Positions 1 through 14,100 of a stretch of 64,000 nucleotides of DNA are shown one piece after another. The notes below the pieces were generated by a model. The model was not told where the DNA came from. It did not search any database and saw nothing but the letters and a program-made list of their open reading frames with translations. Both the position numbers and the translations under genes were made by a program. Where the stretch lies: contig NC_092579.1 in NCBI RefSeq assembly GCF_037975245.1, positions 3,496,001-3,560,000 of the forward strand, written 5' to 3'. This DNA comes from Apostichopus japonicus (taxonomy: Eukaryota > Echinodermata > Holothuroidea > Aspidochirotida > Stichopodidae). Positions within the stretch are counted from its first letter, which is position 1, and each line of letters begins with the position of its first letter.

Positions 1-185
1 TTTCATGAATTGCAATCCTACTTTGAGTAATACTTGATATAGTCCTGGTAAAATTGTTCATCAAACTTAAAGAGGTCCTTTAGAAGAAAAACATGGTAGG
101 TTTTTTAACAAAAATGTTCATAGAGTCAGCTATATTCCCAACATGACTTTCAGTTGAAGAAAAGAAATTAATATAGAAAACTCAC

Positions 186-3100
186 TTTTCCACGTATTAA
201 ACGCAATGTCAAGTTGATGCCTAAGGGCTTGGAATTTGGACCATACAAGTTAGTAGACTGTAAACAAATCAGATTCAACAAATTAATGCATGCTGTAAAG
301 AAATACCAAAATGTACATTGACATATCATCTCAATTTTCTCAATTTTTTTTTAATTGATATCACTTAGATGCATGGTCTTTGCTTTAAGATAACAAAAAA
401 AAACAAATCAAAATGAAGAAAAATGCTAAACAATATACACAAGATTCATAATTAGTTGAGAAGACCAACCATAACATGATATGGAGAAAGTGAGCTGAAA
501 TTTTGTTTGGCTTTTATTTCGTTAAACAATATGTTTCAACATCCCATTAAAATACCTAATTTTTAATTTATCATTCTGAGAAGTCGTTTCTTCACCTCTC
601 ACATTTACGAAACGTTGTTATGAAAGTTTATGACCTTTGTTCAAAGACGGACCTGGAATTTTAAAGCATGAACTTTGATCCCAGCTTTGCCCCTCGAGTC
701 GGTCATCGCTTCAAAGACAGTCTTGTTTAATGGCTGTAAGGCAACACCAATCTGGTGACTCAGCTTCCATGATCGACCATCAAATGCTGAAAGACATGTT
801 TAACAATTCTAAGTAAAACCATCAAAGTTGTTCAATTTATAAAAGAAATTTCATTCCCACATAGAAAAGTTCCTCAACAAGATGCACCTTAAGTCCACCA
901 CATACAAGTAGTTCAAGAAAACGTATCATAATGCATCAGAGAATAAATACGTTCACAGAGGATGCACAGAGCAAAGATATAATTTTGATCGATGGCAAAT
1001 CCATACGGAATTAAATTTCAATGGTAAACTGCTTTGCATGTTTGACGATCACTTGATTAATTTAATCTGATGACTTTTATCTCACAACCAACTTTAAACA
1101 GTTGTATTATGATACCAACCTTGTTTAGAGATATTCTGGCAGCACACAAAGTTACCCTTATTTTCAAAGGGCAAAACTATTCCACTGATGTTAGTTAAAA
1201 CTCCATCTCAGCATCTTGTCCCTGACTCAAATATATGATTGATTAAGCAGGGATGTGCCCACACTGGGCGGCCCCGCCCAGCACTTAAAATTACCGCCCA
1301 GCACTGTCTTAAAAATGGTGAATCCCGCCCAGCACTATTTTCATATAAAATCCTGACATTCCTTACAATATATTCAACATAAATTGGGCCTTGTCTATGC
1401 CAAAATCATACAGACTAATAATGCATCAGTTACGCATGGGAGAAACATAACTTACGGCTCTCAATCGGTCCCTTGTAAAATCTCTTTGAAACAAACTAAT
1501 AACTTTTACCAGGTACGTTATATATTTCACTACAAAAAATAAGTTTTAAATGTAAATTGTTAGCAAAACTAGTATGGGCTTAAAAAGCTACACAAGTGCT
1601 AGCATTTGGCATCCGAGCACCTTCAAAAATTGAAAAATTTCTTAACCCGGAGGGGGACCCCCTTAGTCCCCTTCCCCAGGACGGCGATCAGTTTACCCGG
1701 CGCTCAGGAAATCCTGGGCACATCCCTGTTGAGTGTAACCTGAACTAAGCAACCCCCTCCCCCCCCCTGCCCTTCTCCAGGCAGTTGGTCACAGTGGAAG
1801 GTTTCTGATGACAACATATGACAGACCTGTGTTCTCCAAACATTTTACTTTCTTGTTAATTTGTTAAAATTCTGTTAATTTATCCTTGTAAGAAAAACTG
1901 ATCAATTGGAATGCATGGTTAGCTGTCCGGTCATTGTTCTCTGTACTTAGCGTTCAAATCAGAGTGCAACCTTTTCTTTCTTTTTTTTTTGGGGGGGGGA
2001 GGGGGGAGGGAATAGTATGTACCTAAGTGATTTAAATATCATAAAGCAAGACAAAAATATTTACAGCTCAATGGCCATCATTATATCATGCACTCTGCTG
2101 CCAGTAGATCCATTCACAAAATAGGCCTATCACCAAATTTTGAAAACTTCATATTTTGTTATACATACAATGCTACTATGAAGATGTGATATTGACTTTA
2201 AAAGATGCAGACAATTTCCAGGAATCTTGTTAAGTAATCAACTTCAGCCGCCCTTTAAAGACAGACATCCTTGAACAGATTGGAGTAAACAACTCCCTTT
2301 TCCTGGTTATAGTGTCGATGTTTTAGGTCTTCATCGGACTCACCTGATGCAGCTGCTGAGAGGTAGATGATGAGGGCAGAGGTATCAGTAAAGATTGAGG
2401 AGAGATCTCGATGGTTGACAAATAAGAATTGTTGATACCATTGAGGATGGGTCTCGGATATCGCAGGAGTTGAAATCTAAGCAGAAGACAACAGAAGCAA
2501 AAGTTTGAGGTGTGCTGCTACCCTTGCAACAACTTTACCCAAAAATATACCTTTGTCATAATTCACAATATGATTTCAACTTTATCAAACTAAGAAATGT
2601 TGTCCTATAATCTTTTTTATTACTTACAGATAGCAAAATTATCTATATCCTATTGTGGTGAGGGTGATTGATCAATAGTGACATGTCCCTCCATAACATT
2701 CCCATCACAAATAAATGCTCTTACCATTATGTCCTTTTTAATACTTAAATGGCATAACCACTACCCTACCCACCATCTCCATTCAAATATTTTGCCCTCT
2801 TTTCTTCCATTCCCCCCCCCCCAATATTACAGATGTGGTAGCAACAGAACCATTTCTTTCGTCTACTTTGTGGAGATTCAGGGAATTCTGCCCTGGTCTG
2901 TCGCACGAAAGGGGGGGGGAGGGGAGGCAGTCACAAATCGCAAATTCCAATGCAACTCAATAAGTATGACTTAAGAGTAGACAATAAAAATGTAGCATGA
3001 AATATATATGTCATATAGATATGAAGTGTAAATATCAAATAACAGTAGGGCTTTTCTCACCTGAGTGTGACCAAATGCTGACCTCACATCAGTGGGAACC

Positions 3101-6100
3101 AGAAAAGATGAAGAATGGGGGCTGGGGAAATGAACAGGTGTTGGACGCACATCTTGATTCTTCAGAACATTTCTATAATTGTGGATAATAAAATAAGTTA
3201 AAATTAAAGTAAGTTAAATGAACAGATAGGTGCCAGACAGGGGCACCTTCTTATAAAAACAATTATTTTGAATTGTTGGATTAGTTTGTTGTTGCTAAAA
3301 TATATCTCAAATTTAGACCATAGAATAACCAAAGCAAGGAGCCACTATGCCTTCCCTACATTTCTCACCCCCTCCCAACCTCCTTTACATCAACCTTTTC
3401 CACAAATTACTGATTTGCATGTTCGCTCATCCACAGAAGATGACCCACAAAGTGTATTATTTATATATAGTTTTGTTATAAACAAATCAGGCAGGGTTTT
3501 TTCTGCTGATGAAAACTGTCGCATGGAAATTCATGTAGGTTTAGTGTTGATAATTACTTTGAAAGTCAGTACAGACTCTAGCAGGGGTATAACTTACATC
3601 TGGTATTTGACACTACAGTAACTAAGTAATAGTGCTATTATTACTCATAGCAAAACACATAACATTGCACACAACTGTTAAACATAGTCCTCTAATTAAG
3701 GCCTTTATATTATGAATACTTGGCATGTAAAAGTTAATAAATTACGGAATGTCAACAGATATGCAGACCCCACCCCCCTCCTTTCCCCTTCCCCTCTACA
3801 CACCCCCTCCTTCCTCCTTTCCCCTTCCCCTCTACACACACACACCCCCCCTTTCCCCATTAATCACTAACACTATACCTATTAGCATGGTAATCACTGC
3901 AGAGACAGGCAGTTGCTGTCAACGGTCCAACAGGATTAGCGACTGGCATGTCTAATGAGAGAATATTGACTTCTAGAGCTTTATACACCAGCTCTCCAAG
4001 AACAGGGAGCTCAGATGGTTGGTAAAGGACTGACACAAATAAATGAATATCTTCTTTGTGATCATTGGACTGGAAAATAAGGACAAAAACAAGATTGAAA
4101 TTCATAAAAAACATGGTGGAAATATAATTTTACATTGTACTTGAAAGCTGTATAAAACTCTAGAACAATTAAAACAAGCATTGTCATCACTCCTTTGAAG
4201 GGTAACCGACAGATAATCAGGATGCTGACATATTTACATAACAATGAAATGAAAAAGAAAAGAAACTAATCGATCAAATCAAGGAAAAGTAAATTTCATA
4301 AATTCAAGGGAACACTAGCATGGATCAAAACTGATTGGCCCTCAGTAACATCGATCAAATCAAAGGGAACTTTTATGAAGAAATCAAAGAACGAGGGCAA
4401 ATATCAAATAAAGAAAACTAAAGAGGAATCAATTCCAGTACAGCCCCATTCATGGATCAAATTAGAGGAAATTTATATGGATCAAATTGAAGGCAGACTA
4501 CACAGATCAAATTAAGGAAAAGGTACCAGGATCAATTTAGGTGGACCATCAAGCCAAACAAAACTTATATGGATCAAACTGTAGGAAGATTACATAGATC
4601 AAATTAAGGAAATTTAAAAGGAGTTGATTGAAGAGAACCTTGCATGAATCAAATTATACTAAACTTATATGGATCAAATTGAAGACAGACTACAGTACCT
4701 AGAGAGTAAATTAAGGCAAACTAAAAAGATATTGATTGAGCGGTTCATTGATACATGTAACAAATAAAAAAAAACTAATATGGATCAAATTGAAGACAGG
4801 CTACATAGATCAAATGAAGGAAAACTAACAAGAAAACATTTCAGTGGACCTTACATGAATCAAATAAACCAAACCAGATATGGATCAAACACAAAAACTT
4901 TACAAAGATCAAAATAAAGGTAAATGTTAAATGTTAATCAATGAATGGGTGACTCACACTAATCAAATCCAGGTGATACTGGTTAAACGGTTCCAGATAT
5001 GAGATTGGTATTTGGAATTCGGATAACGTAGACGATGTCGCAAAATCAGCTAATTGTAGTGTCAGAGTTGCTGAACCATTAGTGTTAAAAAGGATAAGAG
5101 ATTAAGAAAGTAATGTAAATATCAGACAAATATTTTTGCTGTTTTAGTGACAATATATTGGATTTCAATACAGCGTTCTGGGTGTTATGAAAACGAGGGT
5201 AAACCCTGCAGAGATGACCAGGAGTTTCACTTCTGGACACTTAGTCACTATTAGGAGCTTAAAGGTTATATCAAAGAACTACTTGAGGAGTAGGATTTTT
5301 GTAACGCTTATTACAATAGCTTTGAAAACATGTGATGAGTGTTGTGTGATATATAGTGGTATAGGCATAACTGCTTTTAAATACACACAAGTCAGGTACT
5401 TTTTTGATATTTTTATTTTGATATCTGTCTAGCTCATATACTGTAAAAGCAATATTAAACATCTTTTTTTTTCTTTTTTTTAACCAGCAATATCTTGCTT
5501 AAATTAAAACGTTGGAAGACTACCTATATAATATTTATCTAGTATATTGTTTCCAGCACTACCCTCACTCCACTCCCAAGGAAAAGAAATTAATAAACAA
5601 ACTGAACTAGAGAATAAAGATCAATATTTTGCTGCAACTGCTCTTTGCAAATTATTGATTGAAAGCAAAACGTGTTCAATGTTAATCCTATTTTGCTTAA
5701 CCTGCTTGATTTCCAGGTTTTAAATTTCAAAACTGTTCAAACATCATCTTTGTACTACTGGGTTAATGTTTTTATGAAAAAGATTTTAATTTTAAAGATA
5801 CGAAATTTTTTAGGTTTTTTTTATAGTTTAAATTGTACAAAGAAATCAAATCTTGCATAAAGGTTAAAAAATCATTAAAAAAAGCAAAAACAAACATGAC
5901 TTGGCAACCATGGATATCTACTGCATGTGCTTAGTGTGTCTGTATATAGGCCTATGGTAAAACGAACATAAATATATCACTGTACAATCTAAATCAGGTT
6001 TCTCAGTTTGAATACTGGTCCCTTTTTCTCAGTGGCGGAGCTAGGGGTATTGGTCAGAGGGGGCGAGAATGGTCTGTAGGGGCGCTTTCGACACTATCTA

Positions 6101-9100
6101 AGTGGAGCGCCACCACAGGTTGGCGCGGAGCATACAGAATTTTTTGAGTAAAGATACTCCCGAGATCTCAGGAAATGACCCTTTCCGGGCCTTGCTAATT
6201 TGCAGATAAACGAAGAATAAATAGGTATCATCGCCATTTTGTCAGAAAATTACACCAACAAAATGTGACAAATGTCAATAGGTATTTGAGAGCGCAATAA
6301 AAAAAGTCAAGAATCGTGAATAAGTAAAACCTTGTCAAAAGCTGAAAAGGGCGCCAGTAGTCCATTTGATTCCGTCAGGGGGGGGGGGCATCCGCCCCCT
6401 CTGACTGTATGGACGTTCCGCCACTGCTTTTTCTTTCTTTATGTAATACAAATGCTAACAAAGAAACGATAACCATGAATATTCAGCTTGTTTTTTAACC
6501 TATTGGTATCAAGGCCAAATGGTTAGATTTTATTGCAGATGGAACTTACAATTATCTCTGCTGCCTCTCTCCCCCTCCCCTTCCCACTTCTTTCCACTGA
6601 AATTTGTCATTGTCACATTTTCATCATCACTTAGATTTTTTGCAGATTCCTTCAATTATTTTCTGAACATATTCCTCCTTCACAAACATGACTTTCTCTC
6701 TCATGCAAAATAATTTAGTATGAAAGAATCGTAGATTTCAGAGGTACTTATTAAGACTTGTCCATAATGTAAAAGCAACATTTGGTACTTGATAAATACC
6801 TTTTGAAACATCAGCTTGATCAATCAATACACACATTTGATGTTCCCACAAGGGACTTAGTGATGCATTCTGGGAAGGCAATGTTTCTTCATGTTTACTC
6901 TCAGAGGTTAGAACATTTCCATTGAAGCATCGTACAAATCTGCAAATCAACAAGAAAAAATAATAAATGTTCCTTCATGGCTTCAGCCTTTCCCTTTTAA
7001 GTAAGCTAGGAATCTTGTAAGTAAGTAAGCTTGTTTAAGTAAGCTTGTTTAATTACAGATTTGATTGTGACCATCGTTACTGTTTAGTATATTACAACAT
7101 CCCAAGGATTCTCAATGACTAGCTGCCAGTCACAACTATACTACTTTATGTGTGTGTAATACTGAATAGGCTGAGCGAAGACCTACCCAGTCCTTTTAAG
7201 CGAACCAGTTGCCATAATTTGGCCACGAAAATTACCATAACATTAAAGACTATGTTGGCAAATGCTACATGTAATTTAGAATTATGAAATTCTGCTGTTA
7301 CACAACAGTAAATAAGTTTGCACCTAGCAGTGTGGATGTCGCAAGAATAATATTTGTGATTTTACCCATAAGAGGGTTTGGAATCTCAGCTTAACAAAGT
7401 ACTATTGTTACAACAACTTAGGGCAGTCTTAAATAATGATGAAGAAAAACAACTGAAAAAAAACTTTGAATTATTGACCTACCCTTTAACAAATGGTCTA
7501 CACTGTAAAGTTTGTGGTGAAGGTAGTAAGTGTGCTGCATGAATTATAGCTATGAGTTTACCCACGCGAGAAGATTCTGGACTAGGCACATATTCTGACA
7601 TTGACTTCTCTGTAGGCGGCTGTTGAAAACGAAGGGAAAACTTGGGCAACTGTTAACACTTTGACATTTACCAAGTTGTGACCGGGTTCTGACCTGTGCA
7701 TTGTTTGATGGCAGTGATATTTATCATGGTGTCCCTCTATACTTTTGCAACTTTTTCTTTGATAAAAAGTGGCCTTTTTTTCCAGCTTTTCAAGAAGACA
7801 AATTCATGTTTGTTTCTCCATCCTTTTCTGTCCTTGCATTCCTCAAAACACACTGACATCTTTATGTGTTTGTGTGTTTGGGGGGGTGGGGGGTTTATAA
7901 AAAAAAAAGTTGATGCAATCAGTGGGAAGTCTGTATGTAATTAACTAAGCTGTAAGTGCCTTCACAATTAACACCTTTTTTTTCTTTTTTTTTCTATTCT
8001 TCATTCTTTGGTTATAACTATCAATAAAAGCTTACTGCCCCATCATTCAATGTAATTGAAATTGAATTTGAAATTAAAAACTATTTATTTGTACAGTTTG
8101 AAGAGCAAATTTCTACAGCCTTGTCTCTAAGGACACGTGTCATGGTGATCACTTGGTATGAACCCATGTGCTTTAATGCCTCACTATTCATATAATGTAA
8201 CTTGCTTTGCCAAGCTATGACCCAAATGAAGCTTTTTCTAATCTTGAAAAGGATTTTGACCATATATCATTAATTGCACACGCTCACAATCATAAAGCAT
8301 TCCAAGAATTGTTTTTGAAGCTTTTGCATTTATCCAGAGACCACAATTCCCATATATGTACCCTAGACTAGTATATGTAGGCCTATATATGGAACTCTTT
8401 ACAATGCTATACTGTACATTTTCGTTGGTCGTATCTTGAAATATTGCAGTTTTCTCTTCCATACCTCCAATATCGAAGATGTGAGTTTAGAGACATACGG
8501 TATATGCTGACTAGGACCATGTAACTTTGCAACATGAAAGTTTAGCTTTAACACTTTACCTGCTTATCAGGAAACACGGGAGTTGGTTTAGGAGATTGTG
8601 AAATACTCTTGGACTCTTTGTCCCTGTCCTTTACTTCATCATCTTTCTGTCCTTCTTCATTAAAAGCAGCAGATGCAGCTTCGGTTTCAATTTCCTCATC
8701 TTCTTTTCCTTCATCCTCCTCCATTATTTTGAATTTCTCCTCGTACCAGATTTTCCCTCCTAACTGCTGAATATTTTCATCTTCTAATTTGACGTAGAGA
8801 TTAATTGTGCCTGAAGTAATGGCGGGGTCTTGAACTGATGATGGAGTGGACTCAGTGGATAAATTAGCTAGCTCTTGAGATGGAGAATTTGCCTCGTCTG
8901 AGAGCAGTTGATCATTTCCTTCTTTCAAAGATGAAGGCTCAATATTCGATGGGCTGGGTTCATCTTTTGGATGACGGGGCTCATTTGTCAATTGGCCACT
9001 GACACCATCTTTCAGGTTGGACTCATCTTTTGAAGGAATAGGATTATCTCTTGAAGATGTTGGTTCTTCATTAACTAAAGTGGGAATTTCATTTGTCGAT

Positions 9101-11170
9101 GTGGGCTGCTTATGTGGTGATGATGATGATGTGGTGGGTTCTTCATTCAATGAAGCAGGTTTCTTGTTCTGTTGGCGTGGGTGGATGACCAGTTTGCCAG
9201 TAAGAAAAGATGGTGACGCTCCTTCATCTGATGGCTGCTCCTGAGAATACCTTGTTACTTGAAGGGAGATAAAGACCTCTACATCTTCTCGCAGAAGTTC
9301 TGTCAAAAAGAAAAGCAAAAACAACGAGTGTGGAAACCCCATTTCAGATATTAAATGACATGTATGGAGGATACAATGAAGATTAAGTGTAAATTATCCA
9401 AACACAGTAGATAAAACAACAAGTTGATTGTGAGAAAACAGATGTAAAATGAGCAAACATCAACATCAGCAAAATTAAAGAAATATCCATAATGAAACAG
9501 CAAACAGTTCAATGGATTAATTGGATATTAATTATGGCAATTATAGTGCCATTAATCATTAGTAAATTTCTGAAAATAATTAAGACAGGCTTTATTAGCC
9601 AACTATATGATTGTACACCCCATTTACGCTTATCTCCAGTAACGGTAATTGAGATAAAAGATATGAAAAGATGTAATACATAAATAAAATGGGTTTGCTT
9701 TTGCAATGTATGTTTACTGATTTTGAAAGGTAACTTCAATCCAAAGTTCAAACAAGTAGGACCCCAACATATTTTTGTTTATGGTTACCAGCGATTATGT
9801 TTTCCTATCGTTTAACCGACGTTGCTAAGTATTCTGACAAACACGTTGCTGAAATGAATTAACGCTAATTGGAAGCATTTGGCGCAACCTGAGAATGATT
9901 GAAGCTATAAAGAATCATTACTATGACAACTCGTAAACGATGAGTTAGGTCTTAGCAGAACATTCTTATCTTAAGTCAATGATTACATTAATACAGTACT
10001 CTGGTCGCCCTGAAATTAGATGACTATTAATAATTGATGACAAGTAACAGAGCATGTAGCAACAAACAACATGTATCAGTCAAGGTTGCATTCAACTATC
10101 ATACAATTTGAATATTTATTGTACAATCTAAAATGGAGGAAACAAATCTAAGACCTCTTTGATAGGATATTATATGTAGTCCAATTAATTATTGCCTACT
10201 GTTAAAATGAAGCAACTATGAATCATTTTCAACAGAAAAGGGCCTAATATTTGCAGTTGAAGTTTTGTAAGAAGCTAACTTTTTCTCATACAAAAATCAA
10301 AATGCTACGCCAAATTGGTCAATCCTCTTTTCATTTTTCTAGATCATGTTATCATAAAGCAGATGGCCTTGAAACCATCACAAGCTGTTTGAATTTAAAT
10401 TATCGTTAAAATCTTGTCAGACAGGTTTTCACATGTAACAATGTTCAAGGTTTTGTTTATACCATTCTTTCAAGACATAATTAGTTGCTAACTGCTTCAA
10501 GCAATCAGGGAGTGTTATGTATCAGAACGTGGTATAATATGTGGTATAATAATATCAAGTAAAGTGATTTTGAACATCCATGTGTTTACGTTAGTTCCCG
10601 AATTCAAGTTTGGTATCAGACCCTGTGCTCCTAATCACCGAACAGGAAGTTCATACATAAGCTGTATGATGTAGAGGGCTGCTATAAATACGTACTAATA
10701 CTGTGTCAAATTACACGCGTTACAGACAACATGGAACTTAAGGTCACTCCTGATTCCAGGTCAAGCCCAAGTTGATATTTTAACACAGAGGACAGGGTCT
10801 GATGCTCCCATCGATCCTCGTCTGTCGCCATCGTTTAGGCTACAAATTGGACCCAGGGTGCTGGGTTCAACATATTATGCCCATGGTTTCATGTCAGTAG
10901 GGTCTTATTTTAGTTTGAAGAAAAAATCTTACCTTTAGGGAAATAATACTTCAATTTTCCATCACTCAGCAGTACTTGGCTCTGTAGAGTTTGCTCTGTT
11001 ATTTCAAAGTCAACAGACTCAGATGTGCTTTCAACTTTGACCTTACTGAGGTCATACTGGCTGTCAGAAGCCTTCACCTCCAACTTCAACTGGTACTTTC
11101 CACTTGAATAGCAGTTGACACTTCTAAGGTCTAACTGGTATTCTTGTGCTTTACTCGCTGTTGTGTTCAT
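186..11170 (-). CDS. CCDC33-like C2-domain protein, 5' portion (10 exons, 3' end outside window)
   Basis: Coding exons on the minus strand, in transcript order: 11170-10933, 9299-8560, 7619-7483, 6939-6800, 5070-4958, 4069-3879, 2897-2831, 2476-2344, 786-653 and 257-186. All have AG/GT borders and matching phases and give 655 codons with no stop. The start is the ATG at 11170; an in-frame TAA lies just upstream and an acceptor at 11195 implies a non-coding first exon. Residues 1 to about 105 form a beta-rich domain whose spacing (LDL..V, GKYQLKLEV, KLKYYFPKE, VFISLQV) matches my recollection of the N-terminus of human CCDC33. Exon 2 adds a long linker rich in E, P, S, T and N. Exons 3-6 look like a C2 domain (GKLIAIIHAAHLL onward) and exons 7-10 like a second one. 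CCDC33 is a poorly understood testis-enriched, cilium-associated family, and C2 domains bind membranes or proteins. The exon chain is solid; the family name is moderate. Confidence 0.62.
1248..1728. mobile_element. Miniature DNA transposon with TIR CAGGGATGTGCCCA
   Basis: A 481-bp interval opens with CAGGGATGTGCCCA and closes with its exact reverse complement TGGGCACATCCCTG. It has no coding capacity and carries GC-rich internal runs, including three nearby GCCCAGCACT motifs. It sits in an intron of the CCDC33-like gene. The flanks (TGATTAAG and TTGAGTGT) share only a few bases, so a target duplication is not convincing. The TIR style resembles hAT-type miniature elements. Confidence 0.7.
4265..4990. 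repeat. Degenerate minisatellite rich in GATCAAAT
   Basis: The motif (A/G)GATCAAAT or ATGGATCAAA recurs many times over about 0.7 kb, alternating with GAAGACAGACTAC and AAGGAAAACTAA spacers. The period is irregular and the copies are diverged. It lies in the intron between the exons at 4958-5070 and 3879-4069 of the CCDC33-like gene, directly after the donor of the former. It has no coding potential. Confidence 0.6.
6030..6426 (+). mobile_element. hAT-like miniature element, copy 1 (TIR CAGTGGCGGAGC)
   Basis: A 397-bp element begins CAGTGGCGGAGC and ends GTTCCGCCACTG. It is flanked on both sides by the identical 8-bp sequence CTTTTTCT (6022-6029 and 6427-6434). The TIR start and the 8-bp target duplication are hallmarks of the hAT superfamily. 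It has no ORF and so is non-autonomous. A copy in the opposite orientation lies at 20080-20462. It is located in an intron of the CCDC33-like gene. Confidence 0.88.
8560..9299 (-). CDS. Exon 2 of the CCDC33-like gene: low-complexity acidic linker
   Basis: This 740-bp exon is by far the largest of the gene. After a short conserved-looking start it encodes about 200 residues dominated by E, P, S, T, N and D, with a loosely repeated NEEPT / KDEPS / SKDES pattern, then an acidic EEDEGKEDEEIETE stretch. This looks like intrinsically disordered sequence with diverged short internal repeats. The donor is at 8559/8560 and the acceptor at 9299/9300. A plus-strand reading frame at 9017-9244 is the antisense shadow of this exon. 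Confidence 0.75.
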
Positions 11171-11194
11171 TGTACAGCAGTTCAATCTTTACCA

Positions 11195-14100
11195 CTGAAA
11201 AATCTGAGCAAAAATCTGAAATGATGATAAATTTATAAGTATAGCCATGCTGTATACATTGTTGTAATTATCAAATGTGTTTGTCAACAAAAATTTGATG
11301 TTAGATAGAAAAACATTGAGGTAGCCTAGCCAACTTTAGACAAAATTACTTTAGGCTATCAAAAACTATCAATGTAAATGATAAATCCCAATTAGGCCTA
11401 GGCCTAATTGGCAAGAACTAACTTATGAATCAAATTCTGGCAGGTCCTGGGCAATAAGTTGCAAGCTAACGTTATGTTTAATACTACAGTAAATCAGGCC
11501 AATATTACAGTTCTTAAGTCTTAACTTAAGCTGATTGTACTGACAAACTTCGACTTTTCCTCACAAATAATTAACATCAGCAGTCTGTAGCCTAACTAGA
11601 CTCTCACTGTCAGTGTTACTGTTACTTAATAATTACCATTACTAGCCTAGGCCTAATAAGATTTCACCTTCGTAGTATATATCATGCAGTTGCAAAGGAA
11701 TCCATACTTTTTTTTCCCGATGTTTCATCTAGGAAATTTCTTTCCAACTATTCTGCATTAAAGTCTGTAAGGAATTGTCGCTGTTTACGTTGCAAGTAGA
11801 AATGGCAAATTAAGATTGTGTTCTCGTTGTCGCCGATAGTTACCAAGTTGGATACGTCCACGACCATGGTCAAACCACTTGATCTTTGCACACGGTGTGT
11901 GCGCAAACGTTTTATTGACATTAGCAAGGTCAAGATCACACACGAGACAACTTCAAGTGGGATCCTATACCAAATTGAATAAAAGGTTCTGTAGTATTTT
12001 AACATATGAAATGCCAAAATTCATTATCACCCAAATCCCGTTCCAACATGTAGAAAGAAAATTGCAGAAGAACGTATGATTATCTGGCGAATCGTAACTT
12101 CATTCCCCTGTCTTAAAATAGATCAGCCCACATGGTCACATGTTAAACTTTTTCCAGGGTGGTTCGCAAAGCTTTGTGAGAGGCAAGCACAGAAATGAAT
12201 ACTTCACGAGGAGACAAGCAGTGAAAGCTAATTTCCTCTGGAGATATTAACTTTTATCTTAAAGTTATGAGACTTACGTTATGAGTGATGCCATATAATG
12301 GTAGTTGAGGTCTTAAATATATGTTGAGATCATTTTGTTTTATAATGTATACAAGTCATTTTTACTTATGAGGAAATTACGCTATTTTCAGTAACATATG
12401 TACTGTCTTACAAAATTAGAAGAGGGGGGGGGGGGGTACGTGGTGGAGGTACGTGGTGGGGTTCTAAAATTCGAGGGGTCTGGCGGTCCTCCCCAGAAAG
12501 AAATAACATAAAAGACTTCAAATGGTGCATTTTGAGGCCACGACAGCCCCATCCCAACCCTTTGCTAACACTACTGAATATTTATTACAAACAATTTTAA
12601 GTTGCACCATAGAATAGTGATAAAATTCTTAATGAACAGAACATTGACAAAAACCGTGAAAACATGCCGAAAATTTTCGTACATGTCTTACGTGATATTC
12701 CATTTCCAGCGTCATTGTCACCTAGTTATCAGTGAACCCCCGCCCCACCCCCCCCCCCCCCCGAACCTGACCCCTTGTGATGTGATTGAAGACTTTAACC
12801 AAACCTTCTAACCAATCACCACGCTAGATTTGGGTATGCCCTAAAACGGATCAATCACCATTCGTTAAATCCTTCATCTTGGAAATCTGAATGATTTCCA
12901 ATGAATGGAAGAATAGTTGCGAGATGTTCTTAGGATACTTAAACAGGTGTGGATGCACAGGATTTGTGGGTGGGTGGACATTTCCTTTCAACCTTACACA
13001 TTGAATTAAAAGTATTAGCACAATCTTCCTATTGTCCTATAATTATAGACCTAATTTATTACTAAATAAGTCTCAGAATACACCATGTTATCTCTTAATT
13101 TGTCAATTTTCCCGTTCCCCCTACATGGGAGTTGGCTTCAGCAATTACGCGGGGCAACACCTTTCCTTTTCAAATCCTGGAACCACAGTGGTAAAAATGG
13201 AGACAAAAAACAATGAACGATGCACATGTGATACGAGATATCAAGAAGGATGTATATTCTCATGCGTACATTTGCAAAATGAAAGTTATAAAGAGAACAG
13301 AAACGGTTAAAATTGATGCCACCTGATTCATGTCGAATGAAAGGTAGCATTGCTCACTTGACCTACAGCTGCAGCAAGATATGAGTCACTTATTAGATCT
13401 GAGATGTCTAGAGGGGTGAAGGGAGGGGGGAGTGGCGGCTGACATTTCGAGTAAAATATAATTTATAATCTTTTCGGTAAGTACTCGGATAAAGGTCGTA
13501 TCGACCATTGCTATGCTTTGTTTTGCCATTCTTTTCAATCATTTCTTGGGGAGGGGTGGGGGTTACATGCAGTTACCCTACATCCTCCATTGTGACGCAA
13601 CTTGTATGCTTAACTGTTGCAATAAGGACGAACCAGTCAGCAGCGGCACAACAAGGAAGGAGGGCTAGGATGTTTTGTCGCCAGAGATGATAAATTTGGG
13701 TACTGAAATGGACGGTGCTTGGATGCACAAGGATCGCCGGCTATATGACTAGCTCAGTCCATGGCACGCAAACTATGTTGAAGCTTAATCCAAGCCACAG
13801 TCCGAATACAAAACAACAACAACGTATCCAGGTACTAAATCTGAACTGATTCTTTTTTATTACAGTCGTTCCTGCAAGCTGCATTACTAAAACGAAAAAC
13901 TCTTACAGAGATAAGAGCGGCGAAAGAATACCATAATATAACACAGAGGTACCCTAATTGCTAAAATGTGTCTAAAATTCTCTTAAGCCCTCCTTTTAAT
14001 GATTTAGTGGTATCTAAACTTCTTTCCGTGATATATGTCATTAGGTTACTCGAATAGTTACAGGCACTGACTAATTAATTTTTGATGAAATTCATCTCTC

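Noticed and set aside
9017-9244. Plus-strand ORF of 75 codons
   Set aside because: It is the antisense of exon 2 of the CCDC33-like gene, whose frame is longer and joins neighbouring exons in phase.
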